Shown: in pieces, positions 1-7,073 of the stretch
How the letters are laid out: every line of letters starts with the position of its first letter
Numbering within the stretch: position 1 is the first letter of the stretch
Assembly: GCA_945862475.1 (NCBI GenBank)
Contig: CAMAYW010000047.1
Coordinates: 1 to 10,448 of the forward strand
From: Bacteriovorax stolpii
Lineage (GTDB): Bacteria > Bdellovibrionota > Bacteriovoracia > Bacteriovoracales > Bacteriovoracaceae
Length of the DNA: 10,448 nt
Reading direction: 5' to 3'
Position numbers and translations under genes: made by a program
Notes under the pieces: model-generated
Seen by the model: the letters and a program-made list of their open reading frames with translations, nothing else
What the model was told of the DNA's origin: nothing
Database searches by the model: none

Positions 1-555
1 TAGGTCCGTAAGATGATCGCACTCACCAGCAAGAATCATTCCTTTTTCTTCTTCACGATTTTTTCTCTTGTAATAGACGCATTTAACAGGGATTTCTTTT
101 TGCTCCATAAAAAATGTCGCAAAGGCCTCTTTCACCCAAAAATTCTCAGATGCCGTACCATCAAGCTTTAAAACGATGACTCCATCATAGTAATCGGCCA
201 CAACTCCAGGTAATTCATCTCCTTCACCGTTTAAAAATCTAAAACACTTATTCTCACCGGTAAGTAGATGCTTTTTATTGGCCATCGCTCTGTGGAGTCT
301 TTTTTCGACTTCAAGGTCATTAAATTTTTTATCACCCAGATTTAAAACCCTGAAAGCGAGATTAATATTTGGAGAGTAAAATCCGTGAGAAATGATTTCA
401 TTTTTGTGACTGGAGAGGATGGTATAAGAACCTTCTGGCGCTTTGATCTTATCGACGGCATCAGAAAAGACCCATGGATTACCGCGCTTAATATGTTTTG
501 TAATGTCCCTTGTAAGCTTTAGCCTTTGGGGTTTTTCCGCATTAAAGTATTTCAC
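1..555 (-). CDS. RlmI/RlmK-type (COG1092) SAM-dependent RNA methyltransferase, N-terminal part, cut by window edge
   Basis: This frame is open from a GTG at 555-553 to the window edge and gives 185 residues without a stop. The N-terminus resembles the PUA RNA-binding domain of RlmI-type enzymes: KRGNPWVFSDAV at residues 23-34, then the linker NGEGDELPGVVADYYDG at about 109-125, which matches the family's (S/N)GE-D-LPG segment before the catalytic domain. The Rossmann methyltransferase domain should lie beyond position 1 and is not visible. Known relatives methylate 23S rRNA (RlmI makes m5C1962, the RlmK half makes m7G2069); which base is modified here cannot be told. The GTG overlaps the TGA of the upstream rlmM-like gene (GTGA), with an AAAGGGG ribosome site inside that gene, so the two are very probably translated as a coupled pair. 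The family call is firm; the substrate is inference. Confidence 0.85.
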   Translation of the reverse strand, partial: MKYFNAEKPQRLKLTRDITKHIKRGNPWVFSDAVDKIKAPEGSYTILSSHKNEIISHGFYSPNINLAFRVLNLGDKKFNDLEVEKRLHRAMANKKHLLTGENKCFRFLNGEGDELPGVVADYYDGVIVLKLDGTASENFWVKEAFATFFMEQKEIPVKCVYYKRKNREEEKGMILAGECDHLTDL

Positions 556-1475
556 AGATTCGCCCCTTTAAGAAACCAAGTTACTTCGTGTTTATTGTGA
601 TGAAGGTGAACAATTCTAGAGTTAGGTATCTCAAGAAATTTGAGAGTGTTCTCCCAGTCTGTTTCCGCTTGGTATTTGATAGTGCAGACAAAGTTTTTAA
701 CCTTTCCTGACTCTCGGAAGCGATTGACTAAATTTAATAGACGCTCGGGATAACAAATAATATCTGAGCAAAACCAATCAATCTCTCCAAAATCCTTTGG
801 GTCCAAGCCAAAGGCACTTTCTTTTTTAAATTCAATCCGTCCTAGATCCATGATCCTTTTTTCAATCGGTGCCTTATCGACTGAGTAGACCTTATGAAAT
901 TCAAGAGTTCTTAAAACCCAGGTCCACCCTCCCGGGCATGATCCAACATCAATAGAGGAGCCACCATCAATTGCTTCAGGAGCATAAACGGTGAAGAATT
1001 CCCAAAGTTTTAAATACGCCCTTGATGGGGGCATAACTTTATCTTCTTGAAAATCCATTTCACCAATCGGAAATGGAGAAGAAGTTTTTTGAGTTGCTAG
1101 AATTTGATCCTGCTCCCACAAAGTCCAAAATCCCATGGGAAGAGTAGGGAGCTGATGCCTAAAGGGGATGGGTTTGGTGTTTATTTTGGGTAATTCGGAT
1201 TGAATGAGCTCGGCCCTACGATGATTTCCCACGGTAAATAGGCCCCAGTTTCGACCAAGGGATTTCAGTTTTTTGACCGCATCGTTAATAGAGCTTATAG
1301 AAATAAATTCTAGGTCATAGGCCGTCACCTGGGCCCAAATCATTTGGGGAGCTGTGCCTTCAATGAGGTAGAGGCGATCCTTTTTGAAGGCAACTTTAAG
1401 TCCTCGAATCTCAAGCTCTCGCTCAAGCTCTTTTTCAAATTTATGGATCGCAAGATATCCTGTGTAAAGTGTCAT
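552..1475 (-). CDS. rlmM: RlmM-like 23S rRNA 2'-O-ribose methyltransferase
   Basis: Numbering here counts from the upstream GTG at 1502, which gives 316 residues. The SAM site reads DVGSCPGGW at 185-193, followed by VYSVDKAP with D209. The 2'-O-methyltransferase tetrad K-D-K-E is complete: K165 (SRAYLKL), D247 (CSDI), K276 (CTIKYQ) and E306 (HEVTWF). Each block lines up with E. coli RlmM, recalled from memory, which makes Cm2498 in 23S rRNA. E. coli RlmM is 366 residues, so this protein is shorter, mainly in the N-terminal and central part. I chose ATG 1475 (residue 10, 307-residue product) because FEKEL then falls at the same distance from the start as FEKE in E. coli RlmM. The GTG at 1502 has the better Shine-Dalgarno (AGGAAGG, 10 bases upstream) and remains possible. 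The gene ends inside the start of the RlmI-type gene. Family is confident; the exact nucleotide is inferred. Confidence 0.85.
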   Translation of the reverse strand: MTLYTGYLAIHKFEKELERELEIRGLKVAFKKDRLYLIEGTAPQMIWAQVTAYDLEFISISSINDAVKKLKSLGRNWGLFTVGNHRRAELIQSELPKINTKPIPFRHQLPTLPMGFWTLWEQDQILATQKTSSPFPIGEMDFQEDKVMPPSRAYLKLWEFFTVYAPEAIDGGSSIDVGSCPGGWTWVLRTLEFHKVYSVDKAPIEKRIMDLGRIEFKKESAFGLDPKDFGEIDWFCSDIICYPERLLNLVNRFRESGKVKNFVCTIKYQAETDWENTLKFLEIPNSRIVHLHHNKHEVTWFLKGANL

Positions 1476-1519
1476 GACATCTCTATACACTAAACTTATC
1501 ACGTGTTAAAAGCCTTCCT
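1476..1519. promoter_or_regulatory. Short divergent spacer between the rlmM-like and TrmH-family genes
   Basis: Only 44 bases separate the two divergent starts (17 if the rlmM-like gene begins at GTG 1502), so the promoters must overlap each other or the coding ends. TGACAT at 1475-1480 and TATACA at 1484-1489 are promoter-like hexamers on the plus strand, but they are far too close together to form one sigma-70 promoter. The plus gene has no Shine-Dalgarno: CCTTCCT at 1513-1519 directly precedes its ATG and is instead the reverse complement of AGGAAGG on the minus strand. I cannot place either promoter with confidence. Confidence 0.3.
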
Positions 1520-2260
1520 ATGAAACACACTAAAAAAAACCAAGAAACCAAGGTCTACGGCCGCCACGCCTGTCTTAAAATCTTTGAAAAACGTCCGGAA
1601 GACATTGTTAGGGCCTATGTAACTAACGAGGGCGTCTTTGAATTTAAGGCCTTAATGAAGTATTTGGCCGATCAAAAGCTCGCTTACCACTTGGTAGATA
1701 AGGAAGAGATTGACTCCATCACAAAGGCCACTCACCACGAAAACATCTGCCTTATTGTTAAAAATAAAAAACTTCCAGAATTTAAAGACCTTATGGAGCA
1801 GAAGGGGAGATCCCTCATTTTGTGCCTAGAGGAAGTTGAAAATCCCCATAATTTGGGTGCCATCATGAGATCGGCTGCCCACTTTGGTGTTACAGGTATT
1901 TTGTATCAGGCAAAAGTTCCAGTGGCCAATTCTGCAGCGGCGATTAGAACGGCGGAAGGTGGAGCAGAAACAGTGCCCGCCCTTCAGGTGACAGATTGGA
2001 GTTTTGTTCTAGACCAAGGTCATCGTCTTGGGTTTAAAACCTTTGCGACTTCAAGCCATGATGGGAAGTCACTTTTTAGAACTGAGTTTCCTGAAAAATC
2101 ACTTCTCTTTCTGGGGGCTGAACGAGAGGGACTCTCTGATAAATTACTGAAAAAGATGAATCAACTGATCTCTATCCCAGGCACAGGCGAAGTTGAAAGT
2201 CTCAATGTTTCGAATGCAACAGCCGCGATTCTTTCAGAATGGTACAGACAGAGTTATTAA
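1520..2260 (+). CDS. SpoU/TrmH-family RNA (ribose-2'-O)-methyltransferase
   Basis: The 246-residue protein shows all three SPOUT (TrmH-type) motifs. Motif 1 is ENPHNLGAIMRSAAHFG (107-123) with N111 and catalytic R117. Motif 2 is LFLGAEREGL (196-205). Motif 3 is IPGTGEVESLNVSNA (219-233), which forms the knotted SAM site. The first ~85 residues (VYGRHACLKIFEKRPEDIV and after) resemble the SpoU substrate-binding, L30e-like domain, giving the two-domain layout of RlmB (23S Gm2251) and related enzymes. Family members methylate guanosine or other riboses in 23S rRNA or tRNA; I would not choose between RlmB-, YfiF- and TrmH-like specificity from sequence alone. The start has no ribosome-binding site, so the mRNA may be leaderless or nearly so. 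The stop interlocks with that of the convergent gene (four shared bases). Confidence 0.88.
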   Translation: MKHTKKNQETKVYGRHACLKIFEKRPEDIVRAYVTNEGVFEFKALMKYLADQKLAYHLVDKEEIDSITKATHHENICLIVKNKKLPEFKDLMEQKGRSLILCLEEVENPHNLGAIMRSAAHFGVTGILYQAKVPVANSAAAIRTAEGGAETVPALQVTDWSFVLDQGHRLGFKTFATSSHDGKSLFRTEFPEKSLLFLGAEREGLSDKLLKKMNQLISIPGTGEVESLNVSNATAAILSEWYRQSY

Positions 2261-4119
2261 CCTTTTACGAGCTGAGTAATAAGCATCTGAATTTTCTCAA
2301 AGCTTTTGTCTCTTTGTGTTTTTACCATATCCATCGCTCGTTCAAGAATATTGTGTGATTTTGCGACATCTCCGCCAGTTGCTTGAAGCGCAAAACGATG
2401 AATAGTGATAAAGCTAATGGCACTGGCACCAAAGTCTTTAATGTAGGAAACTTTCAGTTTCTTATAATTTTCAAAATGATATTTTAAATTCTCCTCATTC
2501 GTAATACCCGTTCCATTCATTGCGAGTCTTATCTCAGAAGCAAATTCTTTTTCAAATTCTGATCTTACAAAAAAGTAAGTCCCTGTTCCGATTCCTTTAA
2601 TGATTCCAATTGAGGTAATAAGGAGAGCAACACCTTCAGGAGCGCCAACTCCCGTGATCGTAAGACCGATTCCAACGATTGCTCCTCCCCAAGAAACAAA
2701 GGCATCTGTTTTTTTTCTGAGGGTAATGTCTTGATCGAGTTCAGCAATGGATTTTAAAACCCAGCCAATTCCTTGAGGAAAACTTGAAACAGCTTCAATG
2801 GTTGAGGCCTGATTGGTTTGAACAAAATATTCAAGGGTCGAATTGGTTTCTTTAAGATTAAACTTACTGGCAATTATTTTTTTATTAACTCTCGTGATGT
2901 ACCCTTCAACATTTTTTTGGGCCTCATCGATCGCACTAAAAATGAGTTGAGCATCTGAATTTAGATTCTTAGCCTCGCAGCTTAGTCTTGTACCGAGTGG
3001 CTCTTGGTTTTTGTCTAGAATATTGATGGCATTCGTGAGAAAGAGAATTCCTAAATCTTGAGACATAATGGTCTTTGCGATCGCCTCTCTGTTTTTTTCC
3101 TTTAGTTTATGAATGATGTAATAGTTAACCAAGGCAGTATTATTAATCATAATTTCCAGAGGTGTGGGCCTTAATCGATCCACGTTCCAATGGTATTTAT
3201 GGCGAACAAGATCTTTGCAAAAACTATTGACCATAGATTTTGGACTATATTGGGCGATATTTTTCTTTTGTCTTTCAAGATATCTCATCGCTGCAATTTG
3301 ATATTCTCTTTTTTCCTTTTGATTGCAGTCCACGCAAAATTTATCAATGAATATTTTTATTCTATTCTCTGAGTGAGTTTTACTACTTGCTCCTGTTAAA
3401 TAATTTAAACTACCAATAGTTTTTGCTGCATTGGCTACAGTGCGAAGATAAATTTTATGATTCAAAACTGTTTTTTCAGCTAACTCCTGTCTTTGAAAAT
3501 GACTAAATGTATTTGTTCGGTTTAAAAATATTTTTAAGTCTTCACCTTGAATAAGATCTTTATAGGGACTATGCTCCTCCATTTTAATGAGATCTGATAT
3601 ATTTTCAGACATTAGAAAATAGGGGATATTGAATTCTCTTTTTGAATCTCCTGATTTAATGGAAACCTTACTCCACCTTGAGTAGTATCTTCCTTCAAGT
3701 ACTGGAGAGTATTGCCCCCAGTGTGCCATCATAGATTGATAAATTCCTTTTCCGTAATCACTAAAATAAACAAGTTTCTGAAGGGCAAGCCATCGTTGGG
3801 AAAAGCTTTCTTTGTGAAGGGTAGAGTAAAATTCTGTCTGCACGTCATACCAGGGATCAGTATAGAGAAGTGCTGAATGGGTAGGGTTTTTGATGAATGA
3901 TAAATTTAGGTCTTTAAAAGAATTGACGCCAGTTTCTTTTATTATTTTCTGAACCATCTTTTTTCGTGAATGCTCTAAAGCTCCAATTCTTTGTTTGGAT
4001 TGAAAAACAGGGTATCTAATGGCAAGAAGAAGATCAGAAAGAGAACTGAAGTTATTGAAATGATTGGTGGCTTCAGCACTTAAAGAAACAAAGATAATAA
4101 TGAAGGCAAATCTCATCAT
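2257..4119 (-). CDS. Predicted exported protein of unknown family with glycine-rich hydrophobic segment
   Basis: I do not recognise the family of this 620-residue protein. Residues 1-17 (MMRFAFIIIFVSLSAEA) look like a Sec signal peptide, so it is probably periplasmic or envelope-bound. About residues 50-470 appear mainly helical and charged. Residues 474-517 are a glycine-rich hydrophobic stretch (GGAIVGIGLTITGVGAPEG, then a second half ending GTGTYFFV) that could be a membrane hairpin, followed by a charged C-terminal ~100 residues. Only four cysteines are present: C262 and C265 as CxxC, C301 and C381. This would fit two disulfides or a metal site, but neither is shown. Two ATGs are adjacent (4119 and 4116), and no strong Shine-Dalgarno precedes them. 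It is divergent from the transglutaminase-like gene across 63 bases. The coding call is firm from the long open frame; the function is unknown. Confidence 0.85.
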   Translation of the reverse strand: MMRFAFIIIFVSLSAEATNHFNNFSSLSDLLLAIRYPVFQSKQRIGALEHSRKKMVQKIIKETGVNSFKDLNLSFIKNPTHSALLYTDPWYDVQTEFYSTLHKESFSQRWLALQKLVYFSDYGKGIYQSMMAHWGQYSPVLEGRYYSRWSKVSIKSGDSKREFNIPYFLMSENISDLIKMEEHSPYKDLIQGEDLKIFLNRTNTFSHFQRQELAEKTVLNHKIYLRTVANAAKTIGSLNYLTGASSKTHSENRIKIFIDKFCVDCNQKEKREYQIAAMRYLERQKKNIAQYSPKSMVNSFCKDLVRHKYHWNVDRLRPTPLEIMINNTALVNYYIIHKLKEKNREAIAKTIMSQDLGILFLTNAINILDKNQEPLGTRLSCEAKNLNSDAQLIFSAIDEAQKNVEGYITRVNKKIIASKFNLKETNSTLEYFVQTNQASTIEAVSSFPQGIGWVLKSIAELDQDITLRKKTDAFVSWGGAIVGIGLTITGVGAPEGVALLITSIGIIKGIGTGTYFFVRSEFEKEFASEIRLAMNGTGITNEENLKYHFENYKKLKVSYIKDFGASAISFITIHRFALQATGGDVAKSHNILERAMDMVKTQRDKSFEKIQMLITQLVKG

Positions 4120-4182
4120 AGCTATTTATCGGAACTTATATGAAAAACTTGAGTAAAAAGGTTTTTATTCCGATAGAGAATT
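4120..4182. promoter_or_regulatory. 63-base divergent intergenic region between two predicted exported-protein genes
   Basis: This AT-rich spacer must hold the promoters of both flanking genes. On the minus strand TATAAG (4136-4141) is a possible -10 without a good -35. On the plus strand TTGAGT (4149-4154) is a possible -35, but no good -10 lies about 17 bases downstream. TAGAGAA at 4174-4180 is a weak ribosome site for the plus gene. The short shared spacer suggests joint control of the pair; no operator-like palindrome was evident. Confidence 0.35.
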
Positions 4183-6174
4183 ATGATTCGCTCTATAAAC
4201 CTACTTTTCTTTTTTGGACTTTTTACCGGTGAGGTTTATTCTCAAAACTTTTTGGATGATTCAGAGGCCTTAAAAAATTATATAAGCTCAAGTGAATTAG
4301 ATAAGTACATGAATAGTAACCGTAAAAAAGGCATCAACGGAAACTATCTTTTTGGCCTAACTCCAACACCAAGTCTTGATTTAACTTCTAACTGTCAAAA
4401 AGATAATAGAAAAGACAGTCGATATGAACTCATTCTTGTTTCAAGTTTTAATAATCAACCATCTCAATTGAAAGAAGAGGCACTCCAATACTCCTATTAT
4501 TCAACAGATCAACTTGAGAGACTCAAAGTACAGTATGCAAAAAATTTCGAGAAAGCACTTTTAAATAAGGACTCTATAAAAAATCTCGCTTCAGAGATCT
4601 GGAGAGGTGAAACCTATTCACCCTCATCCACAGAGTTGGATCTTAATTCCACAATGGGTAAAGATTTAGTTGTTGAGGGTCTTTTGCATGTCGCTGCTCG
4701 AACAAATTTTAATGAAAAAGATTTGTCGCGTGCTCTTGCAGAGACGATATCTGGTTTGTACCAGTCAGATGAAGAAAAATATCAAATATTAAGTAAACTT
4801 TCCTCGAGACTTTATCGAAATTATAATTATCCTAGAAATCCTGGTAGTAATACTGCCACATTTAATCCAACCAATGCTCCTTTGCCTCCTGGGGATTTAA
4901 CCTTAAATGAAATGCTTCAAGCAGCTTCTGCATTTGATCACTTGAGGGGTGGTGTCTGTAATGATGTCTCTGAAAGTATCATGATGATTGGAGAAGAACT
5001 TTTTCCAGATAAAGATGTCCTTGCCGTTAATGGTGGCACCCATTTTGGAGTTGTCATCAGTAGCGGTAAAAATCACAGAGTGATTGATGGAATGCAAAGT
5101 TATAGTATGACTAATAAATTGATCCTTGATCCAAAGTTTTCAACCACTAATTTAAGATTAAGTAAAATGAAGGATGGGAAACTTAAAGAAATCGCTGTGG
5201 TTGATACCCAAATGGGTCAAGTGGTAGAGAGCGCGTTTGAAACTAGAAAAAATCTTCTTAAGACCGACACTGATATTTCTTCACTCATGGGCCATCTGAA
5301 AAAAAATAAGATGACCTATTCAGGGGGAACTGCGAATTTGAGCGACTCAAAGGTTTTCATCGTTGTAGCAAAGTATGAAAATACATCTGACAAGTGGAAG
5401 AGCTACGTCGGCACAGGTCTAAGCTCACAGATGTTTAACGATCAATTGGAAAAGAAGTATCAATTTCACTTAAAAGCGGGAGTTGAAAGAAAGATTTTTC
5501 ATTACATCGGTCCTAGATCTGCAGTGAATCTCTCAAGTGGTCTAAGGGCATCGGGTATGTATTCATTAGGTCAGCCTGGTTCAGGTGGTGGCTCTATTTC
5601 TAGTATAGAAATGTCTGGTTCTTTGGATCAATATAATAAATTAAACATAGAGCTCGGAAATAAAAATAGACCTGATTTTAAATTAAATTCAACTCTAGAG
5701 GTAGAACACACTTTAGGTCCTTCAAGTTGGGGAGATCTAACCGGTCAACTTTCTTCAGTTGAATCGAAAGATGTTCCTCCGGTTTTAAAAAATCTTTCCT
5801 TTCATTTAAACCAAGTGAATGCTGACATTACAGTCCAAGATAAAATGAATAAGAATATCGGTTACTATACGAACCTTCACTACCAAGGAAGTAACATCGG
5901 TCAAAGCATTAACTTAATTTCTGGATTAACCATAGAAGCTCCTAAAGAGGCCCAGATTTTAGTTTTTACGGGTTACATAAACACTGAAATAAAGGGTTAT
6001 GAAACAAACAATAGTTTAATAGGAACTCCCTCAGGTCTACAGGCCGGAGTAAGATATAAAAACCGAAGTGGCGTTCAGTCTGGTGTTGTTGTTCGCGGTA
6101 TTGCAGGAAGATTATCTGTTGAAGGAACCATTAAAATTCCATTAGATGGCAAAAAAAAGAATCAGCGCAAATAA
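4183..6174 (+). CDS. Predicted exported transglutaminase-like domain protein with beta-rich, possibly barrel-forming C-terminal half
   Basis: The 663-residue protein begins with a signal peptide (about 1-20, SINLLFFFGLFTGEVYS). Residues ~90-250 are largely helical, with a proline-rich linker near 226-237. The core at 255-305 has the transglutaminase-like layout: C259 starting a helix (GGVCNDVSESIMMIG), H287 in NGGTHFGVVIS, and D302 in HRVIDG, 15 residues after the His, as in bacterial TGase-like enzymes. Such domains cleave or crosslink via a thiol intermediate. From ~425 to 653 about 12-13 amphipathic, beta-like segments alternate with turns rich in Gly, Asn and Ser, which suggests an outer-membrane barrel. 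However, the protein ends in a lysine-rich tail (KKKNQRK) rather than the usual terminal aromatic residue. The last 13 bases overlap the convergent methyltransferase gene. Triad and signal peptide are seen; activity and barrel are inference. Confidence 0.82.
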   Translation: MIRSINLLFFFGLFTGEVYSQNFLDDSEALKNYISSSELDKYMNSNRKKGINGNYLFGLTPTPSLDLTSNCQKDNRKDSRYELILVSSFNNQPSQLKEEALQYSYYSTDQLERLKVQYAKNFEKALLNKDSIKNLASEIWRGETYSPSSTELDLNSTMGKDLVVEGLLHVAARTNFNEKDLSRALAETISGLYQSDEEKYQILSKLSSRLYRNYNYPRNPGSNTATFNPTNAPLPPGDLTLNEMLQAASAFDHLRGGVCNDVSESIMMIGEELFPDKDVLAVNGGTHFGVVISSGKNHRVIDGMQSYSMTNKLILDPKFSTTNLRLSKMKDGKLKEIAVVDTQMGQVVESAFETRKNLLKTDTDISSLMGHLKKNKMTYSGGTANLSDSKVFIVVAKYENTSDKWKSYVGTGLSSQMFNDQLEKKYQFHLKAGVERKIFHYIGPRSAVNLSSGLRASGMYSLGQPGSGGGSISSIEMSGSLDQYNKLNIELGNKNRPDFKLNSTLEVEHTLGPSSWGDLTGQLSSVESKDVPPVLKNLSFHLNQVNADITVQDKMNKNIGYYTNLHYQGSNIGQSINLISGLTIEAPKEAQILVFTGYINTEIKGYETNNSLIGTPSGLQAGVRYKNRSGVQSGVVVRGIAGRLSVEGTIKIPLDGKKKNQRK

Positions 6175-7043
6175 CTTTGACCTGTGGCAAAGAGTCCTGC
6201 TGGAAGAATTCTTTGATCGTTTTGATGCTTCACTCCTAGTTCTCCACCGCTTACTTTTTTCCAACGTTTATCAGAGATGATATTTTTAAGCGCCTCTGTT
6301 TGAACTCCATGAGTGTGACTAGATAAAAATAAAAAACTTTGTTCTCGATTGAGAACGTTTAGGATTCCTTCCACTAAAAAATGAATATGTTTTTCAAAAT
6401 CCCAAACTTCTTTTTTTACTCCATGTCCCCAACTTGGAGGATCGGCGAGAATTCCATCATAGGTAAAATTCTTTTTGAAGCTATGTCTGATAAATTCCTG
6501 AGCATCTCCCTGAACCCACCGTATATTTGATTCTTTAATTTTACTTAAGGCTTGAGATTCTTTCCCCCAATCAAGGACACCTTTTGAACTATCAACATGA
6601 AAAACTTCTGCACCTGCCGCTGCCATCACAATTGATGCACATCCAGTGTAACCAAAAAGATTCACGACTTTTGGAGCACGGCCAAGTTTATTTTTTAAAA
6701 AGGTCACTTCTTCGAAGAGCCATTGCCAAACAGGGATCTGCTCAAAAAAGACTCCGCAATGGCCAAAGGAAGTAAACTTTAATTTAAATTGAAGTGTTTT
6801 ACCGTCAATCTCAAAAGGGAATGTGAGAAGTGGGGAAGGCTCTTTTTTATGCTCCCATTTCCCGCCACCATCTTTTGTGCGAACCACATTTGAGGTGGCC
6901 TGATTCCATTCTGAATCTTTAAGCCATGGTTTCCAAATTGCCTGGGGACTAGGTCGATTAACCTTAACTCCAGATATAATTTCAAGCTTTCTCCCAAGAC
7001 CAGAATCAAGAAGTTGGTAATGTGGGAGATTCTCTGTAATCAT
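6162..7043 (-). CDS. Class I SAM-dependent methyltransferase, RlmI-like catalytic domain without PUA (COG1092)
   Basis: This 293-residue protein matches the single-domain branch of COG1092. It opens with HYQLLDSGLGRKLE (8-21) and the RPSPQAIWKP block (30-39). The Rossmann SAM site is NLFGYTGCAS (128-137), followed by the acidic motif HVDSSK (149-154), QGDA (178-181) and the catalytic-type motif DPPSWGHG (201-208). DPPS motifs are typical of RlmI/RlmK-like enzymes that methylate bases in 23S rRNA; the target here is unknown. It lacks the PUA domain seen in the gene at 1-555, so the two are not equivalent copies. The ATG at 7043 lacks a clear Shine-Dalgarno and lies 30 bases after the L,D-transpeptidase stop, so cotranscription is likely. 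A nine-codon open frame in that gap ends in an ATGA overlap with this start. The 3' end overlaps the convergent gene by 13 bases. Confidence 0.87.
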   Translation of the reverse strand: MITENLPHYQLLDSGLGRKLEIISGVKVNRPSPQAIWKPWLKDSEWNQATSNVVRTKDGGGKWEHKKEPSPLLTFPFEIDGKTLQFKLKFTSFGHCGVFFEQIPVWQWLFEEVTFLKNKLGRAPKVVNLFGYTGCASIVMAAAGAEVFHVDSSKGVLDWGKESQALSKIKESNIRWVQGDAQEFIRHSFKKNFTYDGILADPPSWGHGVKKEVWDFEKHIHFLVEGILNVLNREQSFLFLSSHTHGVQTEALKNIISDKRWKKVSGGELGVKHQNDQRILPAGLFATGQSYLR

Positions 7044-7069
7044 TTTGAGCTTTGAGACTTTATTTTCAT
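7040..7069 (-). other. Possible nine-codon leader or reinitiation ORF before the methyltransferase gene
   Basis: In the gap after the L,D-transpeptidase stop (7074-7076), an ATG at 7069-7067 opens MKIKSQSSK and stops with TGA at 7042-7040. That TGA shares ATGA with the methyltransferase start at 7043-7041. AAGG lies only two bases before the mini-ORF ATG, too close for an efficient ribosome site, so terminating ribosomes would more likely reinitiate here. The arrangement could pass ribosomes to a start that lacks its own Shine-Dalgarno. A frame this short arises easily by chance. Confidence 0.22.
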
Positions 7070-7073
7070 AACC

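Noticed and set aside
6151..6160. A8G run ending in the slippery heptamer A AAA AAG near the end of the TGase-like gene, which after a -1 shift would add about 26 residues
   Set aside because: No downstream stem or upstream Shine-Dalgarno-like stimulator was evident, and the extension would only read antisense to the neighbouring gene. A lysine-rich tail explains the run.
6584..7009. Open frames on both strands within the PUA-less methyltransferase gene
   Set aside because: They overlap conserved SAM-site and DPPS-containing coding sequence in other frames and show no domain of their own.
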